Positions 41,767-50,863 of a stretch of DNA of 64,000 nucleotides are shown here, piece by piece (within the stretch, counting starts at the first letter, position 1; every line of letters starts with the position of its first letter). Below the pieces are notes generated by a model. It saw only the letters and a list, made by a program, of their open reading frames with translations, was not told the DNA's origin and ran no database searches. The DNA is from a bacterium (GTDB taxonomy: Bacteria; Armatimonadota; Abditibacteriia; Abditibacteriales; Abditibacteriaceae). The stretch spans positions 62,001-126,000 of the forward strand of contig SDZD01000004.1 of assembly GCA_004172935.1 (NCBI GenBank). The letters are read 5' to 3'. The translations under genes were made by a program, and so were the position numbers.

Positions 41767-43776
41767 ATGAAGATTTCTCCTTCCAAAAAGTTGTTGCCCG
41801 GTGCAGTAGTAGTTGGTGTTGTGCTTTTGGGCGGAGCGGCCCTGATGGTGAAGGCGCGTATGGCCGATGCAGGTCCACCCACTTATCGACTGGTGACCGG
41901 GCAGGATTTGACTTACTCCGTTACTTACTCGAACAATGCGCGAGCCGATTTTAGCGCGTTGCTACCCAACGATAAGAGCGGTGCTTCGCCACCGCCTACC
42001 ACCTCCAATTTGATGCAAGCGGTGCAGTCGAGTGTGACGGGCAAATGGGTAATGGTGGTGGTGGCGCAAGATGAGAAGGGGTATGTATTGGCTTGCCATT
42101 TGGAAGATGCGTGTGTTTCGTTGACGGCGGGCGGGCAAGATTCGCAGGAGCAAGCCGAAGTTGTGCGCCGCGAGTTGGAGAAGCCACTTTTTGTGCGGGT
42201 ATCGCCGCAGGGCAAAGTGTTGAATGTGCGTTTCGATGATAGCACGCAGAGCACGTCGCAAAATTTTGCGCGGGCGTTGGTGAGTTCGGCGCAGTTCGTT
42301 GTTCCCGACGCCGCGAAAGCCAAGGCCGCAACGTGGGAAACCACCGAGGACGACACGCTGGGCAAGTACGCTGCGCTGTATGAGACGGCGCCGGAATCGA
42401 AGGGCGATAAAAAGGACGCCAGCGAATCGAAGGAAGATAAGGGTTACTCGGTGGGTTCGCTATTTCGGAAGACGAAAGTGCGTTACTTTCCGGCCAGCGC
42501 TGGGACTGCTAAGGAGGCCCCAATGGCGCAGACGATTGAGCCTGATACCAACATTTTGGCGCGCTTCGATGTGCGGAACGGCTATTTGGTTTCGCTGCGC
42601 GGTTCGGAGAAGCAGAGCGTTACGTTGGCTGGGCAGGATGTGGCGCAGTCGGAATCGAATATTGCTTTCAAGTTGGAAGAGCAAGGTTCACTCGCGGCCA
42701 AAGAGTTGGAGGCGCTACAGGGCCAAAACACTGAGAACGAAAAGCTGGTGAAGGCGGTTGGTTTGTATGTCGCTCCGAGCGTGGAGGAAGTGCGTGAGGC
42801 TTCGCGCAAACGGACTTTGGGCGAGGAAACGATGGGGACGCTGCTTTCGGAGTTGGCGAAACACCAGAAGGCGGGCGAAACTGAGAATGCCGAGCTTTAC
42901 CTTAAGTTCCGCGCGTTGGCCGACTTGCATCCCGAATCGTGCCCTTTTCTGGGCAAGCTGCTGGCGATGGTTCCAGCTTCGAGTTTGAGTTTTCGGATCG
43001 TGGGCGAGGCTTTGGCCGCTGTGGACAGCACTGAGGCGCAGGATGCGTTGTTATTCGCTATCAAAACGCGGCCCAACGATGAAGATGCTTTGCTGCGGTT
43101 GATTCCGTTTCTGGGAATGGAGAATAATCCTTCTCCGGCTGTTCAACAGGCGATGACTGAGCTTTCGGTTTCGTCGGGCAATCGTTTGGTCGCTTCGACG
43201 GCTCAGCTGGCTTTGGGGGGCATGGCGCGTTCGCTGATTAAATCGTCGCCCACTCGGTCGGCGCAGATCGTGGATAAGATCGTGGTGCAGTTACAGAACG
43301 CAAAGTCGCCCGCCGAAATTCAGCAGCTTTTGTTGACGCTGGGAAATACGGGGTCGACACGGGCACTGGCGTCGCTACAGATATTTTCGCAGAGCAAAAC
43401 GATACCTCTGCGGGCGACGGCGATTAACTCGCTGCGCTTTATCGAGTCGCCGACAGCCGAGAATTTGCTGCTGACGACACTGGCTCAAGATGGTGAGGCG
43501 GACGTGCGGTTGGAAGCAGCGCGGGCGCTTGGTTTCCGGCCTATGAGCGATGTGTCGTTTCAATTGCAAAGGACGGCATTGGACAAAGAGAAGAACGCTA
43601 ATGTACGTTTGGCGGTGCTGAACAACCTGTATGTGTCGCGCAAGAGGCTGAATGAACTCAAGCAGATCGTCGAAGATTTGATTCAGCACGACCCTTCGCT
43701 CGATGTACGACAGGCGGCTTCGCGTATCAAAACACAGAGTCCTGAAATTTTCGGGAAGGCGAAAGAGACGGTTTGA
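41767..43776 (+). CDS. Secreted/membrane-anchored protein with vitellogenin-N/LLTP-like layout and HEAT-like repeats
   Basis: The 669-residue protein has an N-terminal membrane anchor or signal (about 8-28). Residues about 40-330 form a beta-rich domain: YRLVTGQDLTYSVTYSNNARADFSAL, KWVMVVVAQDEKGYVLACHLEDACVSL, LFVRVSPQGKVLNVRFDDSTQSTSQNFARALVSSAQF, ATWETTEDDTLGKYAALYE. Residues about 335-669 are alpha-helical, HEAT-like (TLLSELAKHQKAGETENAELYLKFRALADLHPES, LLTLGNTGSTRALASLQIFSQSKTIPLRATAINSLRFI, EADVRLEAARALGF). The order, including the G-K-V strand before the helix and the LGNxG step, follows that of vitellogenin and microsomal triglyceride-transfer proteins. A lipid-transfer or lipid-binding role is an inference. 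Confidence 0.65.
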   Translation: MKISPSKKLLPGAVVVGVVLLGGAALMVKARMADAGPPTYRLVTGQDLTYSVTYSNNARADFSALLPNDKSGASPPPTTSNLMQAVQSSVTGKWVMVVVAQDEKGYVLACHLEDACVSLTAGGQDSQEQAEVVRRELEKPLFVRVSPQGKVLNVRFDDSTQSTSQNFARALVSSAQFVVPDAAKAKAATWETTEDDTLGKYAALYETAPESKGDKKDASESKEDKGYSVGSLFRKTKVRYFPASAGTAKEAPMAQTIEPDTNILARFDVRNGYLVSLRGSEKQSVTLAGQDVAQSESNIAFKLEEQGSLAAKELEALQGQNTENEKLVKAVGLYVAPSVEEVREASRKRTLGEETMGTLLSELAKHQKAGETENAELYLKFRALADLHPESCPFLGKLLAMVPASSLSFRIVGEALAAVDSTEAQDALLFAIKTRPNDEDALLRLIPFLGMENNPSPAVQQAMTELSVSSGNRLVASTAQLALGGMARSLIKSSPTRSAQIVDKIVVQLQNAKSPAEIQQLLLTLGNTGSTRALASLQIFSQSKTIPLRATAINSLRFIESPTAENLLLTTLAQDGEADVRLEAARALGFRPMSDVSFQLQRTALDKEKNANVRLAVLNNLYVSRKRLNELKQIVEDLIQHDPSLDVRQAASRIKTQSPEIFGKAKETV

Positions 43777-43875
43777 GTCGGGCGGGCGAATGGTCAGGAG
43801 TGTGGGGGCCACTCGCCCGTGTTCATCTCTGTGAAACAGGGCGGTCTGTAGACTGCCGCGTCGGGCCAATTGACG

Positions 43876-46005
43876 ATGAATTCAGATTTTCACAGCAATG
43901 TTTCCGATGCAGGCACGCCGCAACCCAGCCTGATCTATCCACAGACATCCACCGTTTCTCAAGTCGACACTTATCATGGTGTCGAGGTCGCTGACCCTTA
44001 CCGTTGGCTTGAAGATACCACCTCGGCTGAAACCGCCGACTGGGTGAAGGCTGAGAACGAAGTGACTCATGCCTATCTGGAGAAGTTGCCCAACAGACAG
44101 GGCATTCTCGACCGCTTGACCGAGCTTTGGAACTATCCGCGTTACGGTCAGCCAGTGAAACGTGGGGAGTGGTACTTTTTCTCGAAGAACGATGGGTTGC
44201 AAAACCAGGCTGTCTGGTATGTGCAGACGGCTTTGGATGCCGAACCCGAAGTTTTGCTTGACCCAAACACACTGTCGGATGATGGCACTGTGGCGATTTC
44301 GGGGTTCAACATCTCGAAAGATGGCTCGAAGGTGGCTTACAGCCTTTCGCGCGCCGGTTCGGACTGGCAGGAGTTTTACATTCGCGATGTCGCGACCAAA
44401 ACCGACAGCGCCGAGGGGCTGAACTGGGTGAAGTTTTCGGGGGCTTCCTGGACGGCGGATGGGCGCGGCTTTTACTATTCGCGCTTCCCTGAACCCGAAC
44501 AGACACAGGAGTTTCAGGAGGCCAACCTTCACCACAAGATTTATTACCATGTGGTGGGCACAGAGCAATCGGAAGACACGCTGATTTTTGAGCGCACCGA
44601 CGAGCCGGAGTGGAGAATGGGAGCTTATGTCGCCGAAGAAGGCGACTTGCTGTTGATTTCGATTTCGCAGACTGGGCCAAAGAACCGGGTTTATTATGCC
44701 GATTTAGGCGACCCAATGAACCCACAGATCAATGCTCCCGTTCAGAAACTGGTCGATGAGTTCGAGGCCGGATATGGCTACATCGGGCACGATAATCGGG
44801 TTCTGTACTTTGAAACCGATCATGAGGCGCCGCGCGGACAGGTTATCGCGATTAACCTCGCCAGCCCTGAGCGCGAGATGTGGCGGACATTGATTCCTGA
44901 ATCGACTGACACGTTGCGCAATGTGTCGCTTTCGGGTGACCAATTCATCGCGACTTATTTGCACAACGCTTTCAGCGAGATTCGCTTCTTCGATTTGACG
45001 GGGCGTTATCTGGATGCGTTGGAGTTGCCGGGATTGGGCACGGTTGGCGGCTTGTCGGGACGGCGCGGCGACACCGAGCGCTTTTATACCTACACGTCAT
45101 ATGTGCATCCACCAACGATTTATCGCTACGATGTGGAGACAGGAGAGAGCACGATTTTCCGCGAAAGCGAAGTGAAGTTTTCGACGCAGGGGTATGTGAG
45201 CAATCAGGTGTGGTTCGAGAGCAAGGACGGTACGAAGGTGCCAATGTTCGTTACCCATAAAGAGGGACTTAAGTTGGATGGCTCTAACCCAACTTACCTG
45301 ACGGCTTACGGTGGTTTCAATATCTCGCTGACGCCGGGATTCTCGACGACAGCGGCGATGTGGTTGGAGAATGGCGGTATTTTCGCTGTGCCTAACTTGC
45401 GTGGCGGCGGCGAGTTCGGCGAGGCGTGGCACAATGCGGGAACCAAGTTGCAGAAGCAGAATGTGTTCGATGACTTCATTGGGGCCGCCGAGTTTTTGAT
45501 TCGCGAGGGGTACACCTCGTCGGATAAATTGGCGATTGCTGGAGGCTCGAACGGCGGATTGCTAATGGGCGCTGTTGTGAACCAACGGCCTGAACTATTT
45601 GCCGCCGCGATTCCAGCGGTGGGTGTGATGGACATGCTGCGATTCCATAAATTCACCATCGGGTCGGCGTGGATTTATGATTACGGATGCAGCGATGACC
45701 CTGAGCAGTTCAAGGCGCTGTATGCCATTTCGCCAGTACATAACGTGAAGGCTGGAACTTCATATCCCGCAGTGCTTGTAACTACAGGCGACCATGATGA
45801 CCGTGTGGTGCCAGGGCACTCGTATAAATATGCGGCTGCTTTACAGGCGGCACAGGGCGGCGAGGCACCCGTGTTGATTCGCATCGAAACGAATGCCGGA
45901 CATGGTGCGGGCAAACCGATCAAGAAGATTCTTCAGGAACAGGCCGATGTTTGGGCGTTCGTGATGTATCACGTCGGGGTTAGTGAACTCGCTTCGGCGG
46001 GGTAA
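43876..46005 (+). CDS. Prolyl oligopeptidase family serine protease (S9A)
   Basis: This 709-residue enzyme cleaves short peptides after proline. The N-terminal block QVDTYHGVEVADPYRWLED is typical, followed by a seven-bladed propeller and the C-terminal hydrolase domain. There GGSNGGLLMGA holds the nucleophile Ser, TGDHDDRVVPGHSYKYAA the Asp, and NAGHGAGKP the His. Length matches S9A. No signal peptide is seen, so it is cytosolic (a periplasmic form would need another start). The ATG at 43876 is used; a TTG at 43870 would add two residues. Confidence 0.96.
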   Translation: MNSDFHSNVSDAGTPQPSLIYPQTSTVSQVDTYHGVEVADPYRWLEDTTSAETADWVKAENEVTHAYLEKLPNRQGILDRLTELWNYPRYGQPVKRGEWYFFSKNDGLQNQAVWYVQTALDAEPEVLLDPNTLSDDGTVAISGFNISKDGSKVAYSLSRAGSDWQEFYIRDVATKTDSAEGLNWVKFSGASWTADGRGFYYSRFPEPEQTQEFQEANLHHKIYYHVVGTEQSEDTLIFERTDEPEWRMGAYVAEEGDLLLISISQTGPKNRVYYADLGDPMNPQINAPVQKLVDEFEAGYGYIGHDNRVLYFETDHEAPRGQVIAINLASPEREMWRTLIPESTDTLRNVSLSGDQFIATYLHNAFSEIRFFDLTGRYLDALELPGLGTVGGLSGRRGDTERFYTYTSYVHPPTIYRYDVETGESTIFRESEVKFSTQGYVSNQVWFESKDGTKVPMFVTHKEGLKLDGSNPTYLTAYGGFNISLTPGFSTTAAMWLENGGIFAVPNLRGGGEFGEAWHNAGTKLQKQNVFDDFIGAAEFLIREGYTSSDKLAIAGGSNGGLLMGAVVNQRPELFAAAIPAVGVMDMLRFHKFTIGSAWIYDYGCSDDPEQFKALYAISPVHNVKAGTSYPAVLVTTGDHDDRVVPGHSYKYAAALQAAQGGEAPVLIRIETNAGHGAGKPIKKILQEQADVWAFVMYHVGVSELASAG

Positions 46006-46018
46006 GTTGAGTAGATGC

Positions 46019-46053
46019 AAAAGGCCGAAGGTGATTCACCTTCGGCCTTTTTT
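46019..46053. terminator. 14-16-bp bidirectional terminator
   Basis: AAAAGGCCGAAGGTGA (46019-46034) and 46036-46051 are exact complements; the functional loop is four to five bases. It is followed by a T-run on the + strand and lies between convergent genes. Confidence 0.9.
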
Positions 46054-46070
46054 GGGGGTGGTTGGATAGG

Positions 46071-46643
46071 TCAGGGGGAGTTAGTCCTGTTCAATTTTTT
46101 GATCATGAATTCTTCGGCGTAGTAGTGTCCATCTACGAAGAGGGCATCGGGTTCGAGGCCGTAGCGCTCGAAGCCGCGCGAGGTGTACAGTTGGCGGGCG
46201 GTTGTGTTTTCGGCGTTGACTGAAAGCAGCACTTGGTGCAGAGATAGGTTTTGGGCGTGAATTATGGCGGTGTCCAAAAGGGCGCTGCTGATGTGTTGAC
46301 CACGATATTCGGGGGCGACATACATGCTCCACAAATTGCCGATGTGGGCGCGCTTGTAATTATTTTCGCGCGTAAAACTGAGCATTCCGACCAATTTGGT
46401 GTTTGTTGCATCTAAGGTGTCGAAGGCGCCGAAAAGTCGGTTGTCTGGGCCATCCTGTGGCTCGATGCGAGACAGAAAGTGGGCTTGTGGAAGTGCTGCT
46501 TCACGCTCATAGTTCGAGCTGAAAGCAGTGGGAGTTTCTTTCAATGCGCGTAGGCGCAAGTCACGGAAATTAGTTACATCGGACGCGATTAAAGCGCGGA
46601 TTTTGATTTGTGGTGGGATGGTTGTTGATGCTGGCGAGGGCAT
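46071..46643 (-). CDS. GNAT-family N-acetyltransferase
   Basis: The 190-residue protein has the acetyl-CoA-binding GNAT core: IRALIASDVTNFRDLRLRALKETPTAFSSNYE at the start, GMLSFTRENNYKRAHIGNLWSMYVAPEYRGQHISSALLDTAI with the pyrophosphate loop RGQHIS, and LSVNAENTTARQLYTSRGFERYG at the end. It is close to the RimI-like or amine-acetylating kind; substrate unknown. The start at the ATG at 46643 avoids the region overlapping the divergent Cys-rich gene; the reading frame is open further to 46805. Confidence 0.9.
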   Translation of the reverse strand: MPSPASTTIPPQIKIRALIASDVTNFRDLRLRALKETPTAFSSNYEREAALPQAHFLSRIEPQDGPDNRLFGAFDTLDATNTKLVGMLSFTRENNYKRAHIGNLWSMYVAPEYRGQHISSALLDTAIIHAQNLSLHQVLLSVNAENTTARQLYTSRGFERYGLEPDALFVDGHYYAEEFMIKKLNRTNSP

Positions 46644-46713
46644 GGTGTAAATGCAGTTAACGCTTTTTTGTGACAATCTTGCGTAAGCGGTCGCTTTTAT
46701 ACTGGTGGTTCCA

Positions 46714-47184
46714 ATGAAAGCTCGTTTGGCACGATTACTGGCGTGCGCGCTTCCGCATCTGGCTATTTTAGCCGTGATGCTGCTTGTGCTCAGCCCCGAA
46801 GCCAAAGCTTTCTGGCAATGTCAGGGACAGGCCTGTGGCACAAGTGTCTGGATGTGTTGCTGCGAATCGCGCATTAGCGATTGCGGTCAGGAGTGCGGTT
46901 CGCCTTCGTCGCTTGGATTGAGCGTGGCGCCAGACGGCATTCAAAGCATTGGGAGTAGTACGCAGGGATGCCACTGTACAGCAGTGACGCAATCGGCCCC
47001 GCAATCGCTGCCGAGTCTGGCCGCGTTTTTCGCGCCTCCTGTCTTCCTTGTTTCGGTTGTTGTCCCCGTCATTCATTTTGTGGTGCCGCCCGATGTGGCG
47101 CGCATCAAACCCGTCGAGTCGCGTGGGCCACCCAAAGTGGTGTGCTTTGTTTCGCCAGCTCTTCGTGGTCCTCCCTGCGCCTGA
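46714..47184 (+). CDS. Cys-rich secreted protein upstream of the metal-efflux operon
   Basis: I do not recognise this 156-residue protein. From the ATG at 46714 it has a signal sequence (about 1-29, ALPHLAILAVMLLVLSPEAKAF). A Cys-rich segment follows (about 32-88) with CQGQACG, CCCES, DCGQECG and GCHC, then a hydrophobic stretch near residue 105-123 (AFFAPPVFLVSVVVPVIHFVV) and a basic Pro-rich tail. Genes for small Cys/His-rich periplasmic proteins often precede heavy-metal efflux systems, and the czcCBA-type genes begin 142 bp downstream on the same strand. A metal-binding or sensing role is inferred. Confidence 0.6.
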   Translation: MKARLARLLACALPHLAILAVMLLVLSPEAKAFWQCQGQACGTSVWMCCCESRISDCGQECGSPSSLGLSVAPDGIQSIGSSTQGCHCTAVTQSAPQSLPSLAAFFAPPVFLVSVVVPVIHFVVPPDVARIKPVESRGPPKVVCFVSPALRGPPCA

Positions 47185-47326
47185 CGCATTATTTCGGATT
47201 TTTAGCTTCGGCTGTTTTGTGAACAGCCCGACCGAAAGCGTCTGCGCGCGTTAATTCCCTTTTATCTTTGGGTTCGTCGCGTTTTCTGTCGCTTTCGGTT
47301 CGCCGATTTTTGTGTCAGGAGAACTT

Positions 47327-48784
47327 TTGCGAACTATATCTATCGTTTCAACATGCCTTGCGCTGGCCGTTTCGACGGCTTCGGCGCAGGAGAACATACC
47401 CACATCATCCATTAATCCACCTTTGGCGCCTGTTGTCGTGCCAGAGGCATCGAACGAACCGGAAGTTGCGCTCGAAGAGTTGCTGCGCCGCGCCATTGAG
47501 AATAATCCCCGCCTTCAAATCGCGCGGGGCGCTGTGGAGGCGGCCAATGAACGGGCCAAGTCGCTTCGCAATTTGCCCAACCCCAAATTACAACTGGTGC
47601 CGGGATTTAGCGGGACTACCAATGCCCGCGATGAGGAAGTTATTTTGGCGCAGCCGCTCGATGTATTCGGGTTGCGCCGTGCGCGTAGCGGTGTTTTGAG
47701 CGCCGAAGCGCGGCGGGCCGAGGCGCAGGGGCGTTTTGCGCGGCGGGCTTTGGAAGTCGAGGTGAAAAACGCTGCCGCTTTGCTTTTTGCGGCCCAAGAG
47801 GCCGAGAAGTTAGAGCAGGTGCAAACCGACATCGCTGTGCTTTTCCGCGATGCAGCCGCCAAGCGGGCGGGACTGGGCGATGTGCCACCGATTCAGGTGC
47901 AACGCGCCGAATTGGAATTGCTGCGCGTTCGCAACGATCTCGCTCAGGCGAGCGCGCAAAGATTAAGTCGGAGGACTTTACTCAATCAATTGATTGGCGC
48001 CGAGCCGAACACGCCTTTGCGGGTCGCTTTGCCATTGGATAGCGCGGCGACGGTATTTCTGGGAGCACCTCCCGCTGTTGTGGGAAATGTGTCGGGAACA
48101 GGCAATACAATTGCGCCCGTTGCGCCTGAATCTCCGGCGACTTCGGCTGCTGCAGGGGGCGCATTGGTGGGGCCGGATAGTGCCAGTCCGGGCGTTTCGG
48201 AGTCGCGGCCTGATGTGCTGAGCGCCCAGGCCAATCTAGAAGCGAAACAGGCTCAGGTGAAAGCGATTCGGCGAGAGTTATTGCCGACTGTCGAGTTGCA
48301 GGCGCGGCGTTCGGCGTTTGTCGGGCGCGATGGCTCATATTCGCTTAGAGCCGTAGTGACTTTGCCGATTTTCGATTTCGGCGAAATCAAAGGGCAGCGG
48401 CGCGCTGCTGAGGCCGAAGTGCGCGCTCAGGAGGCGACGGTGCAGTTGCTGAAGCAACAGACGAAGGCTCAGGCCGAGAACGCACGTATTGCGCTGCGCA
48501 TTCGGCGCGAAACCGTCGCGCGCTATCAGGGCGAGATGTTGCCGCTTGCGCTCGATTTGCTGCGAAAAACACAGGTCGGTTACGCGCAAGGTGCCTCGAC
48601 CTATTTGGAAGTGTTGGAGGCGCAGCGTGCTTTGCGAGGTCTTCAGACCGCTTATTTACAGGCGTTGGTTGGGATTCAGACCAGTGAAAATGCGCTGGAT
48701 GCAGCTGTCAATGGTGGCGCTCAGGTGTTGCCCAATGACTTCAATGTTTCTACCTGGGGGGTGGTGAACAATGACCTCCCGTAA
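47327..48784 (+). CDS. czcC: TolC-family outer-membrane channel of an RND metal-efflux system (CzcC-like)
   Basis: The 485-residue outer-membrane factor has a signal peptide (MRTISIVSTCLALAVSTASAQ) and two long TolC-type repeats of helices: VALEELLRRAIENNPRLQIARGAVEAANERAKSLRNLPNPKL and, later, EARRAEAQGRFARRALEVEVKNAAALLFAAQEAEKLEQVQTDIA and AEVRAQEATVQLLKQQTKAQAENARIALRIRRETVARY. The centre has an extra Pro/Ala/Gly-rich insert (about 255-300). I start at TTG 47327, five bases after AGGAG; a GTG at 47312 is the first in frame. The gene overlaps the fusion-protein gene by 14 bp. Confidence 0.87.
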   Translation: MRTISIVSTCLALAVSTASAQENIPTSSINPPLAPVVVPEASNEPEVALEELLRRAIENNPRLQIARGAVEAANERAKSLRNLPNPKLQLVPGFSGTTNARDEEVILAQPLDVFGLRRARSGVLSAEARRAEAQGRFARRALEVEVKNAAALLFAAQEAEKLEQVQTDIAVLFRDAAAKRAGLGDVPPIQVQRAELELLRVRNDLAQASAQRLSRRTLLNQLIGAEPNTPLRVALPLDSAATVFLGAPPAVVGNVSGTGNTIAPVAPESPATSAAAGGALVGPDSASPGVSESRPDVLSAQANLEAKQAQVKAIRRELLPTVELQARRSAFVGRDGSYSLRAVVTLPIFDFGEIKGQRRAAEAEVRAQEATVQLLKQQTKAQAENARIALRIRRETVARYQGEMLPLALDLLRKTQVGYAQGASTYLEVLEAQRALRGLQTAYLQALVGIQTSENALDAAVNGGAQVLPNDFNVSTWGVVNNDLP

Positions 48785-50855
48785 CCCTTTATCATTGCCC
48801 GTTATTGTGGCTGGAATTTTGGTGTTGGGTGGGGCCATGTTCGTAGGGGGGCGCAGTACCGCGCCCAGTTCTCCCGCTAATGTGGCTGTTGATTCTGCCG
48901 CGAAAGCTCCTGATGAACATGCCGAAGCTGGACATGATACGTCGGAGAGCGGTGGTGACGAGCACGGTCATGAAGAGGGAGTCGTTTCCTTCTCCCCCGA
49001 AGCGCTGCAATCGGCGGGAGTTCAGGTGGCGCCTGTGACTTTGAAGCCGCAGTTGATAGGGATGCCATTCAATGGTGACATCGAAGCGTCACCCGATAAT
49101 GTGGCGCGTGTTGCTTCGGTTGTTTCGGGGCGCGTGGCGCAATTATATGTGTCGCTGGGGCAAAAGGTGCGGCAGGGGCAGACGCTGGCGCTTATCGAGA
49201 GCCGTGGCGTGGGCGAGGCGCAGTCAGCATATGCACAAGCCGTGGCGCGCTTGCAAAACGCGCGCTCCAACTTCGATGTGGTATCGAAACAGGCGAAGGC
49301 GGGCGTGTTTTCGCGGGCGCCATTGGAGGCGGCGCGGCGCGCTCGGCTGGAGGCTGACGCTGAAGTGCGCTCGGCTGAAACGAGCGTCAGGCAAGCCACT
49401 GTCGCGCTGCAAAATGTGACTCGATTGGCTCAGGCGGGGAGTTTCGCGCGGCCCTCGCTGGAAGCGGCGCGTGGTCAATATGCTGCTGCTCTTGAGAGTT
49501 TGAAGAGCGCTCAGGCGGCGCAAAGCAATGCCACTGCTTCGGTGAGTGCGGCGCAAAGCGAACTGGCGCGGCGTCGGCAGATTGCATCGGGCGGCGGGTA
49601 TAACTCGCGGCCCGTCGAGGAAGCGAGGCGCCTATTAGTGGCGGCTCAATCGGCGCGGGCAAGCGCGCAAAGCGAGGTTTCTACGACGCGGGCGAATTTG
49701 AGTCGCGCTAAGTCGCTGGCAAGCGAAGGGTTGGTCGCGACACGCGATTTAGAAACGGCGCAGAATGCCGTTGAGACGGCAGAAGCACGATTGCGGAGCG
49801 CGGAGGCCGATGAAACAGCTTCGACTCAGGAGTTGGAGCGCCAACAGAAACTGGCGGCTACCAACGCGGCGGGGAGTGCTGAGGTGAACGAGGCACAGGC
49901 GCGCGTGGCTTCGGCACAGGCCGATGAGCGGACACGGCGGGCCGAGGTGCAACGGGCACAGGAAGGGTTACGCCTGGCGAGTTTGGCGCTCAATCGTGAA
50001 CGCCAGATTTTCGGGGGGAACATCGCCAACAGGCGCGAGATTTCGTTGGCGCAGACGGCGCGCGAGACAGCACAAAACGCGCTCGTTAAGGCGCGGCAGA
50101 CAGTGGGCGCTGCGAACCTTGTATTGCAGCGGGAAGAGGGGATTTTTCGCCAGAACTTGAATAATACCAGTCAGATTCAGGCGGCGCGGGCAACTTTGGT
50201 GGCAGCTGAAAGTGACGTGAAGGCGGCGCAGAGCGCGCTTTCGTTGTTGCGCGCGGCGCCGGGGGGTAGTGCCATTGTACCTTTGAAGGCGCCGCTTTCG
50301 GGGTTGGTGGAAAGGCGCGATTTGGTGAAGGGCGAAGTTATCGAAGCTGACAAGAATTTGATAACCATCATGAATCTGGACATGGTTCATGTCGATATGA
50401 ACCTTCCTGAGCGCGATATTGCGCGTGTGCGATTAGGGGCACCTGTGAGCATTGCCGTCGATGCGGTGCCGGGGCGGACGTTCGCGGGAAGCATCGAACT
50501 GATTCATAGCGAACTGAATCCGAAGACGCGCACTGTTGAGGCGCACGCCGAAATCGCCAATACGGGTGAATTGCGGCCCGGTATGTTCGCGCGCGGCACG
50601 ATTGGAACGGGGAGTTCGAGCCTCGTCGTGATGGTGCCTACCGATGCGGTGCAGAACATGAATGGGCAAGCCACTGTGTTTGTGCTGGGGGATGAAGCTG
50701 GGGAATTTAAGGCGCGCGATGTCGAGACTGGCGCTGTCAGCGATGGGCTGACGATTATCAAAAACGGGCTTAAGCCAAACGAGCGTATCGTGGTGAAGGG
50801 CGCGTTTATGGTGAAAGCACAGGCCATGAAAAGCGAACTGGGGCACGAGCATTAA
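48771..50855 (+). CDS. czcB: RND efflux membrane-fusion protein with expanded coiled coil (CzcB-like)
   Basis: This periplasmic adaptor has 694 residues; most are near 350-500. It has an N-terminal anchor, a His-rich strip (HAEAGHDTSESGGDEHGHEE, about 46-65), a lipoyl half-motif (VASVVSGRVAQLYVSLGQKVRQGQTLALIES), then about 370 residues of helical repeats. After these come the second lipoyl half (IVPLKAPLSGLVERRDLVKGEVIEADKNLITI), the beta-barrel and a His-ending tail (GHEH). The helical region contains about six to seven units built around AGxxSRxxLEAAR-type turns, as if a single hairpin had been multiplied. The His strips suit Zn/Co/Cd/Cu handling. Start ATG 48771 overlaps the channel gene. 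Confidence 0.88.
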   Translation: MTSRNPLSLPVIVAGILVLGGAMFVGGRSTAPSSPANVAVDSAAKAPDEHAEAGHDTSESGGDEHGHEEGVVSFSPEALQSAGVQVAPVTLKPQLIGMPFNGDIEASPDNVARVASVVSGRVAQLYVSLGQKVRQGQTLALIESRGVGEAQSAYAQAVARLQNARSNFDVVSKQAKAGVFSRAPLEAARRARLEADAEVRSAETSVRQATVALQNVTRLAQAGSFARPSLEAARGQYAAALESLKSAQAAQSNATASVSAAQSELARRRQIASGGGYNSRPVEEARRLLVAAQSARASAQSEVSTTRANLSRAKSLASEGLVATRDLETAQNAVETAEARLRSAEADETASTQELERQQKLAATNAAGSAEVNEAQARVASAQADERTRRAEVQRAQEGLRLASLALNRERQIFGGNIANRREISLAQTARETAQNALVKARQTVGAANLVLQREEGIFRQNLNNTSQIQAARATLVAAESDVKAAQSALSLLRAAPGGSAIVPLKAPLSGLVERRDLVKGEVIEADKNLITIMNLDMVHVDMNLPERDIARVRLGAPVSIAVDAVPGRTFAGSIELIHSELNPKTRTVEAHAEIANTGELRPGMFARGTIGTGSSSLVVMVPTDAVQNMNGQATVFVLGDEAGEFKARDVETGAVSDGLTIIKNGLKPNERIVVKGAFMVKAQAMKSELGHEH

Positions 50856-50863
50856 GGAGAACC

